Assembly (NCBI RefSeq): GCF_900114035.1
Contig: NZ_FORP01000002.1
Span: forward strand, 1-64,000
Direction of reading: 5' to 3'
DNA length: 64,000 nucleotides
Source: Amycolatopsis sacchari
GTDB lineage: Bacteria > Actinomycetota > Actinomycetes > Mycobacteriales > Pseudonocardiaceae
Positions 8,877 through 18,357 of this stretch are shown one piece after another. A model generated the notes under the pieces. That model made no database searches and was not told the DNA's origin. It was given only the letters and a program-made list of their open reading frames with translations. Each line of letters opens with the position of its first letter. Position 1 is the stretch's first letter. The position numbers and the translations under genes are program-made.

Positions 8877-10382
8877 GTGACCGTGCCGAAGTTTGCCCTG
8901 TACGAGAACACCGAGACGGCCCTGGGCAAGAGCAAGGCCGACGTGGTCGTGATCGGCACACTCCAGGGCGAGAAGGCACCCGTCCTCGCGCCCGGCTCCG
9001 AAGCCGTCGACGCCGCCTTCGACGGTGGGCTCGCGGGCCTGCTGTCCACTCTGGGCGCGACCGGCAAGGTCGAGGAGATCGTCAAGCTGCCGACGCTCGG
9101 CAAGCTCACCGCCGGCGTCGTCTACGCCGTGGGCCTCGGCAAGCCCGGCGACGACGGCACCGTCACCCCCGAACAGGTCCGCCGCGCCGCCGGGGCCGCG
9201 GGCCGCGCACTCGCCGGCACGGCCCGCGCGCTGTTCATGCCGTCCACCCTGGACCTGCAGGCCGCCGTCGAAGGCCTCGCGCTGGGCGCCTACAAGTTCA
9301 CCGAGTACAAGTCCGAGCCCGGCGACGCCCCGGTGTCCGCTGTGGACTTCGTCCAGCCCGCCGACGGCACCGGCCGCGCGCACAAGGCCACCCTCAAGGC
9401 CGCCACCGCGATCGCCGAGTCCGTGATCATCGCGCGGGACCTCGTCAACACCCCGCCGAACGACCTGTTCCCCGCGTCCTTCGCCGACCGCGCCCGCAAG
9501 CTCGCCGAGGCCAACGACCTCGACTTCGAGGTGCTCGACGAGAAGGCGTTGAAGCGCAAGGGCTTCGGTGGCATCCTCGGCGTCGGCGGCGGCTCCTCGC
9601 GGCCGCCGCGGCTGGTGCGCGTGTCCTACAAGGGGCCGAAGGCCGCCAAGAAGATCGCGCTCGTCGGCAAGGGCATCACGTTCGACTCGGGCGGCATCTC
9701 CATCAAGCCCGCGGCCAACATGGACCACATGACCTCCGACATGTCGGGTGCCGCCGCGGTGCTCGCGTCGGTGGTGCTGGCCGCGAAGCTCAAGTACCCG
9801 CTGGAAGTCACCGCGCACATCCCGCTCGCCGAGAACCTCCCGTCCGGCACCTCGTACCGCCCCGGCGACGTGCTGCACATGTACGGCGGCAAGACCGTCG
9901 AGGTGCTCAACACCGACGCCGAAGGCCGCCTCGTGCTCGCCGACGCGATGGTCCGCGCGGCCGAGGAGAACCCGGACTACCTCATCGAGACCTCGACGCT
10001 GACCGGCGCGCAGGTGGTGGCGCTGGGCAACCGCACCGCCGGGATCATGGGCTCCGACGAGTTCCGCGACCGGGTCGCCGCGATCGCGCAGGCGACCGGC
10101 GAGGGCGGCTGGCCGATGCCGCTGCCCGAGGAGCTGCGGGCCGACCTCGACTCGAAGCTCGCCGACCTGGCGAACGTCACCGGCCACCGATGGGGCGGCA
10201 TGCTCGCCGCCGGCCTCTTCCTGCGTGAGTTCGTCGCGGACGGGCTGCCCTGGGCGCACATCGACATCGCGGGCCCGGCGTACAACACGGGCGGCGCGTG
10301 GGGCTACACCCCCAAGGGCGGCACGGGCCTCCCGGTCCGCACGATCGCCGCCGTGCTCGCCGACATCGCCGCGAACGACTGA
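8877..10382 (+). CDS. pepA: Leucyl aminopeptidase (M17, cytosol aminopeptidase)
   Basis: A 501-residue M17 metallo-aminopeptidase that removes N-terminal residues from peptides in the cytosol. The two-metal site is complete: Lys265 and Asp270 in [11 protein letters not shown], Asp288 in MTSDMSG, and Asp347 and Glu349 in the NTDAEGRL signature at 345-352. The N-terminal domain is typical but variable. The GTG start at 8877 follows GAGGAG. A 16-codon open frame (8830-8880) ends across the start codon in a GTGA overlap. It corresponds to Rv2213 (pepB) in mycobacteria. Confidence 0.96.
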   Translation: MTVPKFALYENTETALGKSKADVVVIGTLQGEKAPVLAPGSEAVDAAFDGGLAGLLSTLGATGKVEEIVKLPTLGKLTAGVVYAVGLGKPGDDGTVTPEQVRRAAGAAGRALAGTARALFMPSTLDLQAAVEGLALGAYKFTEYKSEPGDAPVSAVDFVQPADGTGRAHKATLKAATAIAESVIIARDLVNTPPNDLFPASFADRARKLAEANDLDFEVLDEKALKRKGFGGILGVGGGSSRPPRLVRVSYKGPKAAKKIALVGKGITFDSGGISIKPAANMDHMTSDMSGAAAVLASVVLAAKLKYPLEVTAHIPLAENLPSGTSYRPGDVLHMYGGKTVEVLNTDAEGRLVLADAMVRAAEENPDYLIETSTLTGAQVVALGNRTAGIMGSDEFRDRVAAIAQATGEGGWPMPLPEELRADLDSKLADLANVTGHRWGGMLAAGLFLREFVADGLPWAHIDIAGPAYNTGGAWGYTPKGGTGLPVRTIAAVLADIAAND

Positions 10383-10387
10383 CCCGC

Positions 10388-10421
10388 GGTGTGGCCCCTT
10401 CCTCCGGGGAGGGGCCACACC
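10388..10421 (+). terminator. Hairpin terminator after pepA
   Basis: A perfect 11-bp stem, GGTGTGGCCCC against GGGGCCACACC, with a 12-base loop, five bases past the pepA stop. No strong T-run follows (GATTGACTTT). Confidence 0.8.
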
Positions 10422-10458
10422 GATTGACTTTCGATAGATTCCAAGCGACACTCGATGC

Positions 10459-10938
10459 ATGTTCGCCGTTCGCCGCGTGGTCGTGCCGCTCCGGATCTTC
10501 CTCGTCCTGTTGTTCGCGATCCTGGTGGTGTTCCAGACGCTGTCGCTGCCGGGGAAGTTCGCGTACGAGGCGAGGGAATCGCCGGACCAGGCGTACCTGC
10601 GCTGGCCCGAGACGGCGGTGTCGGTGTTCTGGGTGCTGTGCGTCCAGGTGGTGATCGTCTGCACGTGGCGGCTGCTGTCGCTGGTGAAGGAGGACCGCAT
10701 CTTCAGCGAGGGCGCGTTGAAGTGGGTGGACGCGATCGTGGGAGCCATCGCCGCGGCGTGGCTCGTGCTGCTGGGCGTGTTCGTCTACGTCGGCCTCGTC
10801 GCCGACGACCCCGGAGCGCCCCTCCTGCTGTTGCTGCTGCTGGTGGGCGTGACCGTGCTGGGGCTGCTGATGGTGGTGATGCGGGCGCTGCTGCGCCAGG
10901 CCACCACGCTGCGCACCGAGCTGAACGCGGTGATCTGA
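10459..10938 (+). CDS. DUF2975 membrane protein
   Basis: A 159-residue protein with four hydrophobic segments, at about 8-28, 51-75, 92-117 and 122-143, matching the DUF2975 pattern. Between helices 2 and 3 is SLVKEDRIFSEGALKWVDAI, a characteristic segment of the family. Its function is unknown. The next gene, a short Cro/CI-type DNA-binding protein, starts directly after its stop. This DUF2975 plus YozG-like regulator pair recurs in many bacteria. Confidence 0.87.
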   Translation: MFAVRRVVVPLRIFLVLLFAILVVFQTLSLPGKFAYEARESPDQAYLRWPETAVSVFWVLCVQVVIVCTWRLLSLVKEDRIFSEGALKWVDAIVGAIAAAWLVLLGVFVYVGLVADDPGAPLLLLLLLVGVTVLGLLMVVMRALLRQATTLRTELNAVI

Positions 10939-11145
10939 GTGCCCATCGTCGTGCGGATCGACGTGCAGCTGGCCAAGCGCAAGATGAGCGTCGGGGAGTT
11001 CGCCGAGCGCGTCGGCATCACACCCGCGAACGTGGCCGTGCTCAAGAACGGGCGCGCGAAGGCCGTCCGCTTCAGCACGCTGGAGGCCATGTGCCGGGTG
11101 CTGGAGTGCCAGCCCGGCGACCTCCTCGAGTGGGTCGAGGACTGA
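10939..11145 (+). CDS. XRE/Cro-type helix-turn-helix regulator (YozG-like)
   Basis: A 68-residue single-domain DNA-binding protein. The helix-turn-helix is VGEFAERVGITPANVAVLKNGRAKAVRF, and the C-terminal LEAMCRVLECQPGDLLEW is the hallmark of the YozG-like subgroup. It begins with a GTG immediately after the TGA of the DUF2975 gene, so translation is likely coupled. It probably controls its own operon, but no operator is evident. Confidence 0.9.
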   Translation: MPIVVRIDVQLAKRKMSVGEFAERVGITPANVAVLKNGRAKAVRFSTLEAMCRVLECQPGDLLEWVED

Positions 11146-11151
11146 CGCGCG

Positions 11152-11490
11152 TCAGCCCTGGGCCCGCTTCTGCCGCTGCGTGTACTCGCGCATGCGCTTG
11201 GGGTAACCGATCTTGGCCACCTCGTACACCGGGATGCCGCGTTTCCGGCCGAAGTTCTGCGCCGCGTCCAGGCTGCCGATCCGCCGCCGGGTCCACTCGC
11301 CGTCGTGCGCGACCAGCACGATGGTGGTTTCGGTCACCGTGGTGCGGGGCTCCACGTAGGCCTCGACGCCCCGGCGGGCGGCTGCCCACTCCTCCAGGTG
11401 CCGCGTGTCGTCCCCGCTGGCCCCGCGCAGCGTGCCAGCCCTGCGCTTCCTGCGCAGCGAGTCGAACAGACCCACCCTCGACCACCCCAT
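11152..11490 (-). CDS. Conserved hypothetical protein (112 aa)
   Basis: A 112-residue basic protein with a charged N-terminus (MGWSRVGLFDSLRRKRRAG) and a globular middle (VEAYVEPRTTVTETTIVLVAHDGEWTRRRI). It ends with QNFGRKRGIPVYEVAKIGYPKRMREY. The FGRKRGIPVYEVAKIGYP region looks conserved in actinobacteria, but I know no function. It is convergent with the regulator at 10939-11145 and divergent from lpdA. Confidence 0.75.
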   Translation of the reverse strand: MGWSRVGLFDSLRRKRRAGTLRGASGDDTRHLEEWAAARRGVEAYVEPRTTVTETTIVLVAHDGEWTRRRIGSLDAAQNFGRKRGIPVYEVAKIGYPKRMREYTQRQKRAQG

Positions 11491-11665
11491 CTCCGACCGG
11501 TCCCACCCGCCATTATCCGGGCGTTCCGCGATGCGCCCAGCAACACACCCGGCTACCTCGCAACTCGCGAGTCCGTAGTGACAAGATGATGAGGGTTGCG
11601 ACGTAACACCACGTTGAACCGGATGAAGACGAGCATCACCGACGAGCTCCTCGAGGAGAAGTGAA

Positions 11666-13039
11666 GTGAGCGACGCTGGCGCCGACCTGGTGATCCTTGG
11701 CGGCGGATCAGGCGGCTACGCGGCGGCCTTCCGTGCCGCCGAGCTGGGCCTTTCCGTGACCCTGATCGAGAAGGACAAGCTGGGCGGGACGTGCCTGCAC
11801 CGCGGCTGCATCCCCACGAAGGCGCTGCTGCACGCCGCGGAGGTCGCCGATTCGGCGCGCGAGGGCGAGCAGTTCGGCGTCAAGACGATCCTCGAGGGCA
11901 TCGACATCGCGGGTGTCCACAAGTACAAGGACGCGATCATCTCGCGGCTGTACAAGGGCCTGCAGGGCCTGGCGAAGGCCCACAAGGTCAACCTCGTCGA
12001 GGGCACCGGCACGTTCGTGGGCGGCACCACGGTCGAGGTCGACGGCCAGCGCTACACGGGCAAGCACCTGATCCTCGCCACGGGCTCGTACTCGAAGACC
12101 CTGCCGGGCCTGGAGCTGGGCGGCCGGTTCATCGCGAGCGAGGACGCGCTGTCGCTGGACTACATCCCGGAGAAGGTCGTCGTGCTGGGCGGCGGCGTCA
12201 TCGGCGTGGAGTTCGCCAGCGTGTGGGCCTCCTTCGGGGTGGACGTCACGATCGTCGAAGCGCTGCCGCGGCTCGTGCCCGCCGAGGACGAGTTCGCCTC
12301 GAAGCAGCTGGAGCGCGCGTTCCGCCGCCGGAAGATCACCTTCAAGACGGGCGTGAAGTTCACCGGCGCGAAGCAGGACGACAAGGGCGTGAGCGTCTCG
12401 CTGGAATCCGGCGAGACCATCGAGGCCGACCTGCTGCTCGTCGCCGTCGGCCGCGGCCCCAACACCGCGGGCCACGGCTACGAGGAGGCCGGCGTCAAGA
12501 TGGAGCGCGGGTTCGTGCTCACCGACGACCGGCTGCGCACCAACCTCCCGAACGTCTACGCCGTCGGCGACATCGTCCCCGGCCTGCAGCTCGCGCACCG
12601 CGGCTTCGCGCAGGGCATCTTCGTCGCCGAGGAGATCGCCGGCCTGCAGCCGCGCGCGATCGACGAGTCGGGCATCCCGCGCGTCACCTACTCCCACCCG
12701 GAGGTCGCCTCCGTCGGGCTCACCGAGGCCGCGGCCAAGGAGAAGTACGGCTCCGGGGTCACCACGTTCACCTACGACCTGGCGGGCAACGGCAAGAGCC
12801 AGATCCTCAAGACCTCCGGCGCCGTGAAGCTGGTCAAGGCGCCCGACGGCCCGGTCGTCGGCCTGCACATGGTGGGCGACCGGGTGGGCGAGCTGATCGG
12901 CGAAGCCCAGCTGATCTACAACTGGGAGGCGTTCCCGGAGGACGTCGCGCCGCTGATCCACGCGCACCCGACCCAGACCGAGGCCCTCGGCGAAGCACAC
13001 CTTGCCCTCGCCGGCAAGCCGCTGCACGTGCACAGCTGA
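11666..13039 (+). CDS. lpdA: Dihydrolipoyl dehydrogenase (E3)
   Basis: A 457-residue FAD flavoprotein that reoxidises dihydrolipoamide on E2 subunits of 2-oxoacid dehydrogenase complexes, passing electrons to NAD+. Visible are the FAD-binding GGGSGGYAAAFRA near residue 12, the redox disulfide Cys43/Cys48 in GGTCLHRGCIP, the NAD-binding VVLGGGVIGVEFA near 175, the second FAD motif YAVGDIV near 298, and the catalytic HPTQTE near residue 434. The GTG at 11666 is preceded by GAGGAGAAG. The gene is followed 57 bases later by sucB, which suggests an operon. Confidence 0.97.
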   Translation: MSDAGADLVILGGGSGGYAAAFRAAELGLSVTLIEKDKLGGTCLHRGCIPTKALLHAAEVADSAREGEQFGVKTILEGIDIAGVHKYKDAIISRLYKGLQGLAKAHKVNLVEGTGTFVGGTTVEVDGQRYTGKHLILATGSYSKTLPGLELGGRFIASEDALSLDYIPEKVVVLGGGVIGVEFASVWASFGVDVTIVEALPRLVPAEDEFASKQLERAFRRRKITFKTGVKFTGAKQDDKGVSVSLESGETIEADLLLVAVGRGPNTAGHGYEEAGVKMERGFVLTDDRLRTNLPNVYAVGDIVPGLQLAHRGFAQGIFVAEEIAGLQPRAIDESGIPRVTYSHPEVASVGLTEAAAKEKYGSGVTTFTYDLAGNGKSQILKTSGAVKLVKAPDGPVVGLHMVGDRVGELIGEAQLIYNWEAFPEDVAPLIHAHPTQTEALGEAHLALAGKPLHVHS

Positions 13040-13096
13040 CGTACCTGGGCAAGACGACAGACCACAGCAACAAGATTCAAAGGGAGTCAGCGAACG

Positions 13097-14878
13097 ATGG
13101 CCTACTCCGTCACACTGCCGGAGCTCGGGGAGAGCGTCACCGAGGGCACCGTCACGCGGTGGCTTAAGCAGGAGGGTGACACCGTCGCGGTCGACGAGCC
13201 GCTGCTGGAGATCTCCACCGACAAGGTCGACACCGAGGTACCGTCGCCGGTCGCCGGCACGCTGCAGCGGATCGTCGCCAAGGAGGACGAGACCGTCGAG
13301 GTCGGCGGCGAACTCGCCGTGATCGACGACGGCACCGGCGGGAGCAGCGACTCCGGCGGTGACGTGGAGCGCGCCCCGGCCCAGCCGGAGGCCCAGCCCG
13401 AGCCCGAGCAGCAGTCCCAGCAGGCCGCCCCGGCGGCGCAGGAGTCCGCGCCGCAGGCGCAGCCCGCGCCGAGCGGGTCCGCGCAGGGCACCCCGGTGAC
13501 CCTGCCGGAGCTGGGCGAGAGCGTCACGGAAGGCACCGTGACCCGCTGGCTCAAGCAGGTCGGCGACACGGTGGCGGTGGACGAGCCGCTGCTGGAGATC
13601 TCGACGGACAAGGTCGACACCGAGGTGCCCTCGCCGGTCGCCGGCACGCTGCTGGAGATCAGCGTGCAGGAGGACGAGACGGTCGAGGTCGGCGGGCAGC
13701 TCGCCGTCATCGGTGACGCCTCCGCCGCGCCCGCCCCGAAGGCTCCGGAGCCCCAGCCCGAGCCGCAGCAGCAGGCGCCCGAGCCCAAGCCGGAACCGAA
13801 GCCCGAGCCCAAGCCCGAGCCGAAGCCGGAGCCCACCCCGCAGCCCGCGGCTGCCGCCCCGGCGCCGCAGGCCCCCGCCCCGCAGGCGCCCGCGCCGAAG
13901 CCCGCGGCCGAGTCGCAGGACAACGGCAACGCCCCGTACGTCACGCCGCTGGTCCGCAAGCTCGCCACCGAGCACGGCATCGACCTGTCGACGCTGACCG
14001 GCAGCGGGGTCGGCGGCCGGATCCGCAAGCAGGACGTGCTCGCGGCGGCCGAGGCCAAGCAGAAGCAGCAGCAGGCCGCGCCCGCCGCCCCGGCGGCGAG
14101 CACCCCGGCTCCCGCGGCCCAGCGCCCGAGCGCTCCGGCCCCCGAGGAGTCGGCGCTGCGCGGCACGGTGCAGAAGGCCAGCCGGATCCGCCAGGTCATC
14201 GCGCAGCGCACCCGCGAGTCGCTGCAGACCTCGGCGCAGCTGACCCAGGTGTTCGAGGTGGACGTCACCAAGATCGCCCGGCTGCGGCAGCAGGCGAAGG
14301 GCGCGTTCGCCGAGCGCGAGGGCGTCAAGCTGACGTTCCTGCCGTTCTTCGCGAAGGCGACGGTCGAGGCGCTCAAGCAGCACCCGAACATCAACGCCTA
14401 CCTCAACGAGGACACCAAGGAGATCACCTACTTCGGCGAGGAGCACCTCGCCGTGGCGGTCGACACCGAGCGCGGCCTGCTCTCCCCGGTGATCCACAAC
14501 GCGGGCGGGCTGAACCTGGCCGGGCTCGCCAGGGCGATCGCCGACGTCGCGTCCCGCACGCGCGCGAACAAGATCAAGCCGGACGAGCTGTCGGGCGGCA
14601 CGTTCACCATCACGAACCTGGGCAGCAACGGCGCCCTGTTCGACACGCCGATCATCAACCAGCCGCAGTCCGGGATCCTGGGCGTCGGCGCGGTGGTGAA
14701 GCGGCCGGTCGTGGTGACCGACGCCGACGGGCAGGACACCATCGCCATCCGGTCGATGGCGTACCTGGCGCTGACGTACGACCACCGCCTCATCGACGGT
14801 GCCGACGCCGGCCGGTTCCTGACCACGATCAAGCACCGCCTCGAGGAAGGCCACTTCGAGGACGAGCTGGGTCTCTGA
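13097..14878 (+). CDS. sucB: 2-oxoacid dehydrogenase E2 (dihydrolipoyllysine acyltransferase)
   Basis: A 593-residue E2 core subunit of the 2-oxoglutarate and/or pyruvate dehydrogenase complex. Two near-identical lipoyl domains (about 1-77 and 132-208) carry lipoylated Lys43 and Lys172 in [12 protein letters not shown]. Pro/Ala/Glu-rich linkers separate them, and the second contains EPKP repeats. A peripheral subunit-binding domain follows ([23 protein letters not shown], about 275-315). The acyltransferase domain ends with the catalytic [10 protein letters not shown], His563 and Asp567. The ATG at 13097 follows AAAGGGAG. It corresponds to mycobacterial DlaT (Rv2215), shared by both complexes there; the preferred substrate here cannot be read from sequence. 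Confidence 0.96.
   Translation: MAYSVTLPELGESVTEGTVTRWLKQEGDTVAVDEPLLEISTDKVDTEVPSPVAGTLQRIVAKEDETVEVGGELAVIDDGTGGSSDSGGDVERAPAQPEAQPEPEQQSQQAAPAAQESAPQAQPAPSGSAQGTPVTLPELGESVTEGTVTRWLKQVGDTVAVDEPLLEISTDKVDTEVPSPVAGTLLEISVQEDETVEVGGQLAVIGDASAAPAPKAPEPQPEPQQQAPEPKPEPKPEPKPEPKPEPTPQPAAAAPAPQAPAPQAPAPKPAAESQDNGNAPYVTPLVRKLATEHGIDLSTLTGSGVGGRIRKQDVLAAAEAKQKQQQAAPAAPAASTPAPAAQRPSAPAPEESALRGTVQKASRIRQVIAQRTRESLQTSAQLTQVFEVDVTKIARLRQQAKGAFAEREGVKLTFLPFFAKATVEALKQHPNINAYLNEDTKEITYFGEEHLAVAVDTERGLLSPVIHNAGGLNLAGLARAIADVASRTRANKIKPDELSGGTFTITNLGSNGALFDTPIINQPQSGILGVGAVVKRPVVVTDADGQDTIAIRSMAYLALTYDHRLIDGADAGRFLTTIKHRLEEGHFEDELGL
13781..13834 (+). repeat. 12-bp tandem repeat coding for EPKP units
   Basis: About four and a half copies of a 12-bp unit (GAGCCCAAGCCG-like) within sucB encode the EPKP run of the interdomain linker. 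Such extended, charged linkers give lipoyl domains reach. Copy number may vary between strains. Confidence 0.8.
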
Positions 14879-14893
14879 CGTCCCACCGGAAAG

Positions 14894-14926
14894 GGGGCGT
14901 GTCGTCGGTGACGGCACGCCCCTTTT
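14894..14926 (+). terminator. Rho-independent terminator after sucB
   Basis: An 8-bp stem GGGGCGTG/CACGCCCC with a 13-base loop. It is followed directly by TTTT and CCTGTCT, and lies 15 bases past the sucB stop. It separates the lpdA-sucB unit from the downstream epimerase gene. Confidence 0.85.
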
Positions 14927-14950
14927 CCTGTCTCCGCCTAAGCTGAGGCC

Positions 14951-15820
14951 ATGCGTGTCCTCGTCGCGGGTTCCCGCGGGCTCATCGGTACTGCCCTGGT
15001 CTCGGCGCTGCGGGAGGCCGGGCACGAGGTGCGGCGGCTCGTGCGCGGCAGCGGTGAGTACACGTGGGACCCGCCGTCGGGCCGCATCGACGAGGCCGCG
15101 CTCAAGGGCGTGGACGGCGTGGTGAACCTGTGCGGGACGCCGCTGGTCGGGCGGTGGAGCGCGGCGCGCAAGCAGATGATCGCGGACAGCCGGATCGAGC
15201 CCACCGAGGTGCTCGCCGAGGCGGTCGCGGAGCACCGAATTCCCGTGCTGCTCAACGCATCCGGCGTGCACTACTACGGCGACGGCGGGGACGCCGAGCG
15301 CGACGAGACCGCACCCCGCGGCGAGGGTTTCCTGGCGCACCTGTGCGAGGCGTGGGAGGCCGCGACAGCACCGGCCGCGCGGGCGGGCGCGCGGGTGGTG
15401 TACCTGCGGACGGGGCTCGTGCTCAGCCGTCGCGGCGGGCTGCTGGGGCCGCTCAAGCCGCTGTTCAAGCTGGGCCTGGGCGGGCGGATCGGCAGTGGCA
15501 GGCAGTACCAGGCGTGGATCAGCGAGCAGGACGAGGTCGGCGCGATCCGGTTCCTGCTGGAGCACGAGAGCGTGGCCGGGCCGGTGAACCTGGTCGGCCC
15601 CGAGCCGGTGACCAACGCGGAGTTCACCAAGGCGCTCGGGCGGGCGCTGCACCGGCCCGCGCCGTGGTGGGCTCCCGCGGCCGCGCTGAAGCTCGCGCTC
15701 GGCGAAGCCGCGGACGAGCTGGCGTTGTCCTCGGTGCGTGCGGTGCCTTCGGTGCTGCGGCGGGCGGGTTACCGGTTCACACACTCCACTGTGGACGAAG
15801 CGATGGCGGCGGCGCGGTGA
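14951..15820 (+). CDS. TIGR01777-family NAD(P)-binding epimerase-like protein
   Basis: A 289-residue protein of the extended SDR superfamily, TIGR01777 (sugar epimerase-like, YfcH type). The N-terminal Rossmann motif is VAGSRGLIGTALVSAL. GVVNLCGTPLVGRWSAARKQMIADSRI, the NASGVHYYGDGGD segment and LRTGLVLSRRGG are typical. The C-terminal DUF1731 segment begins around PAPWWAPAAALKLALGE. Substrate unknown. It matches Rv2216 in position, between E2 and lipB. The next gene overlaps its stop by GTGA. Confidence 0.9.
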   Translation: MRVLVAGSRGLIGTALVSALREAGHEVRRLVRGSGEYTWDPPSGRIDEAALKGVDGVVNLCGTPLVGRWSAARKQMIADSRIEPTEVLAEAVAEHRIPVLLNASGVHYYGDGGDAERDETAPRGEGFLAHLCEAWEAATAPAARAGARVVYLRTGLVLSRRGGLLGPLKPLFKLGLGGRIGSGRQYQAWISEQDEVGAIRFLLEHESVAGPVNLVGPEPVTNAEFTKALGRALHRPAPWWAPAAALKLALGEAADELALSSVRAVPSVLRRAGYRFTHSTVDEAMAAAR

Positions 15821-16446
15821 TCCGCGTGCTCGGCGCCGGGCTGGGTTTCCTCGGCCTGTTCGTCGCGCTGGGCATCGCCGTGGCCCGGCACCCGCTCGCG
15901 GTCGACCTCGCCGTCACCGGCGCGTTCCAGGGCTGGTGGCGGGGACCGGTCGGCACGGCGACCTCGGTCGTGAGCAACCTGGTCGGCCTCGTGCTGCCGG
16001 CCGCGGTGATGCTCGGCGTCCTCGTCGGCGTGGTGCTGGCGTGGTACCGGGGGCTGCGGGCGGAGGCGTGGGTCGCGGCGCGGGTGCTGGTGGTGTTCGG
16101 CGTCGCGCGGCTCACGAGCTGGGTCGGCAAACCGATCTTCCTGCGTGAGCGGCCACGGCAGTACGCGGAGTTCAGCTACCCGAGCGGGCACGTGGTGGCG
16201 ATCGCGAGCGCGGGGTTCGCGGTGGTGCTGCTGTGCCGGTGGCTCGCGCCCGCGCTGACCCGCCTGGCCCTGGTGGTGTCGGCCGTGGCGACCGTGCTCG
16301 TGGCGCTGACCCGCCTGGTCCTCGGCGTGCACTGGCTCAGCGACACCGTGGGTGCGGTGCTCGGCGTGCTCGGCATCGGGCTGCTCGTCGCGGCTGTGCT
16401 GCGGCTCCTACCGGGACCGGTGTCGGCGTCCGCGCCCGCGGCGTAG
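15817..16446 (+). CDS. PAP2-family phosphatase (membrane)
   Basis: A 209-residue integral membrane phosphatase with about five to six transmembrane helices. It carries the three-part phosphatidic acid phosphatase type 2 motif: Lys105 with Arg112-Pro113 (KPIFLRERP), PSGH at 122-125, and Arg166 to His172 and Asp176 ([11 protein letters not shown]). Likely substrates are lipid phosphates such as phosphatidate or polyprenyl pyrophosphate. GTG 15817 overlaps the upstream stop (GTGA), so coupled translation is likely. It has no equivalent that I recall between Rv2216 and lipB in mycobacteria. Confidence 0.9.
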   Translation: MIRVLGAGLGFLGLFVALGIAVARHPLAVDLAVTGAFQGWWRGPVGTATSVVSNLVGLVLPAAVMLGVLVGVVLAWYRGLRAEAWVAARVLVVFGVARLTSWVGKPIFLRERPRQYAEFSYPSGHVVAIASAGFAVVLLCRWLAPALTRLALVVSAVATVLVALTRLVLGVHWLSDTVGAVLGVLGIGLLVAAVLRLLPGPVSASAPAA

Positions 16447-16456
16447 CCTCACGGTT

Positions 16457-17188
16457 GTGAGGATTTCCTGCCGTGCCACCACCGAGCCGGTCGACGTCCG
16501 TCCGATCGGCACCATCGACTACCTCGAAGCCTGGGACCTGCAGCGGGAGTGCGCGAACGCGCGTGCGGACGGCACCGGCCCCGACACGATGCTGCTGCTG
16601 GAGCACCCGTCGGTGTACACCGCGGGCAAGCGGACGCAGCCGGAGGACCGGCCCGCCGACGGCACCCCCGTCGTGGACGTGGACCGCGGCGGCAGGATCA
16701 CCTGGCACGGGCCCGGCCAGCTCGTCGGCTACCCCATCGTCAAGCTCGCCGACCCCATCGACGTCGTGCACTACGTGCGGCGGCTGGAGGAGGCGCTGAT
16801 CCGCGTGTGCGACCAGTTCGGGGTGCACACCGGGCGCGTCGAGGGCCGCAGCGGCGTGTGGGTGCCCGCCGACGACCGCGGGCCGGAGCGCAAGATCGCG
16901 GCGATCGGCATCCGCGTGCAGCGCGGCGTGACGATGCACGGGTTCGAGCTGAACTGCGACGCGGACCTGAGCGCGTTCGACAAGATCGTGCCGTGCGGCA
17001 TCCGGGACGCGGGCGTCACCTCGCTGTCCTGGGAGCTGGAGCGGGACGTGACGGTCGAGGAGGCGCTGCCGCTGGCGCGCGACGCCGTGCTGGCCGCGCT
17101 CGACGGCGAGCTGGCCGTGAGCGACCGCTGGCTCGCGCGGCCGGAGGCGCCCAGCGCCCCCGGCGTCACCTTCGCACTGCAGTCGTGA
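16457..17188 (+). CDS. lipB: Lipoyl(octanoyl) transferase
   Basis: A 243-residue LipB that moves octanoyl groups from acyl carrier protein to lipoyl-domain lysines. Signature [17 protein letters not shown] spans 77-93. The acyl-accepting Cys180 is in KIVPCGI and the partner Lys146 is in [13 protein letters not shown] 16457 is chosen; it lies ten bases after the PAP2 stop. Its substrate, sucB, is upstream, and lipA, which inserts sulfur next, is 3.4 kb downstream. Confidence 0.96.
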   Translation: MRISCRATTEPVDVRPIGTIDYLEAWDLQRECANARADGTGPDTMLLLEHPSVYTAGKRTQPEDRPADGTPVVDVDRGGRITWHGPGQLVGYPIVKLADPIDVVHYVRRLEEALIRVCDQFGVHTGRVEGRSGVWVPADDRGPERKIAAIGIRVQRGVTMHGFELNCDADLSAFDKIVPCGIRDAGVTSLSWELERDVTVEEALPLARDAVLAALDGELAVSDRWLARPEAPSAPGVTFALQS

Positions 17189-17190
17189 AA

Positions 17191-17223
17191 AAGGAGGCGG
17201 CCCCGCGCAGGGGCCGCCTCCTT
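17191..17223. terminator. Bidirectional hairpin terminator between lipB and LLM gene
   Basis: A perfect 14-bp stem, AAGGAGGCGGCCCC against GGGGCCGCCTCCTT, with a five-base loop. It has a T-rich tail rightward (CTCTTT) and T-runs leftward. It sits between two convergent genes and can serve both. Confidence 0.88.
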
Positions 17224-17228
17224 CTCTT

Positions 17229-18164
17229 TCAGGACAGCTGCGGCAGCACGTCCGAGGCGATCAGCTCCAGGTGGGCCAGGTCGCCGAGGTCGAGGATCTG
17301 CAGGTACACGCGGGTGATCCCGGTTTCCTCGCGGTAGCGGCCGATCTTGTCGACCACCTCGGCGGGCGAACCGGCCAGCCCGTTCTCCTTCAGCTCCGGC
17401 ACCTCCCGGCCGATGGCCGCGGCGCGGCGGGACACCTCGGCGTCGTCGGCGCCGACGCAGGCGACCAGCGCGAGCGAGCGCGTGATCTCCTTGGGGTCGC
17501 GGCCGATCTCGCGCGCGGCGGCGTCCACGCGCTCGAACTGGGCGGCGGCGGTGGCGGCGTCGGCGAAGGGCAGGTTGAACTCGTCGGCGAACCGGGCGGC
17601 CAGCGCGGGCGTGCGCTTCTTGCCGGTGCCGCCGATGATCACCGGCGGGCGCGGGGTCTGCGCCGGCTTCGGCAGCGCGGGCGCGTTCTCCAGGCGGTAG
17701 TGCTCGCCGGAGAAGCTGAACGTCTCGCCCTCGGGCGTCTCCCACAGGCCGGTGATGATCTCCAGCTGCTCGCCGTAGCGGTCGAAGCGCTCCTTGGCCG
17801 GGGGCAGGTCGATGCCGTAGGCGGTGTGCTCGGCCTCGAACCAGCCCGCGCCGAACCCGAACTCGACGCGGCCGCCGGACATCTGGTCCACCTGCGCGAC
17901 GGAGATCGCGAGCACCGAGGGGTGCCGGAAGGTGGCCGAGGTGACGAGCGTGCCGAGGCGGATGCGCCGCGTCTCGCGAGCGAGGCCGGCGAGCGTGAGC
18001 CACGCGTCCGTCGGGCCGGGCAGGCCCGAAACGCCGCCCATTTTCAGGAAATGGTCAGAGCGGAAAAACGCGTCGAAACCGGCGTCCTCGGTCGCTTTGG
18101 CGACGCGAAGCAGGTCGTCGTAACTGGCCCCCTGCTGGGGCTCCGTGAAGATCCGTACGTCCAC
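17229..18164 (-). CDS. LLM-class F420-dependent oxidoreductase
   Basis: A 311-residue TIM-barrel protein of the luciferase-like monooxygenase superfamily, TIGR03560-like F420-dependent group. Visible are the N-terminal KATEDAGFDAFFRSDHF, RIRLGTLVTSATFRHP, GRVEFGFGAGWFEAEH and a phosphate-loop segment VIIGGTGKKRTP. Most members transfer hydride between F420 and organic substrates; the substrate here is unknown. It interrupts the lipB-lipA order seen in mycobacteria and ends at the shared terminator. Confidence 0.9.
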   Translation of the reverse strand: MDVRIFTEPQQGASYDDLLRVAKATEDAGFDAFFRSDHFLKMGGVSGLPGPTDAWLTLAGLARETRRIRLGTLVTSATFRHPSVLAISVAQVDQMSGGRVEFGFGAGWFEAEHTAYGIDLPPAKERFDRYGEQLEIITGLWETPEGETFSFSGEHYRLENAPALPKPAQTPRPPVIIGGTGKKRTPALAARFADEFNLPFADAATAAAQFERVDAAAREIGRDPKEITRSLALVACVGADDAEVSRRAAAIGREVPELKENGLAGSPAEVVDKIGRYREETGITRVYLQILDLGDLAHLELIASDVLPQLS

Positions 18165-18202
18165 GAAAACAAGATTAGATTCCGGTGGGCTTGGTCGCCG
18201 GT

Positions 18203-18308
18203 GCGGGTAGCGGAACCTGAGGGGCTCCCTCGCTCCGGGATCGCCTCGTCATGACCGCCAGGTCACCACCTCGGCGCTGTCCTCGCGACGAAGCCCCTCA
18301 GAACCCGC
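18203..18308. repeat. Imperfect inverted-repeat element in a gene-free gap
   Basis: Arms CTGAGGGGCT (18217-18226) and AGCCCCTCAG (18292-18301) are perfectly complementary. Pairing continues inward with few mismatches (CCCTCGC against GCGACGA) and outward with GCGGGT (18203) against ACCCGC (18303-18308). The whole could fold into one long hairpin or be a small MITE-like element. It fills the 193-base gap between the LLM and TetR genes. No coding frame is supported here. Confidence 0.55.
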
Positions 18309-18357
18309 GGCGGCGCAAGCTCGTCGCGTGGCGAAGCGGCCCCGCCGCCCAACTGCC

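Noticed and set aside
11708-15784. Long minus-strand open frame over lpdA and sucB (1358 codons)
   Set aside because: It is antisense to two certain genes and shows only repetitive Leu/Arg/Gly sequence with no recognisable domain.
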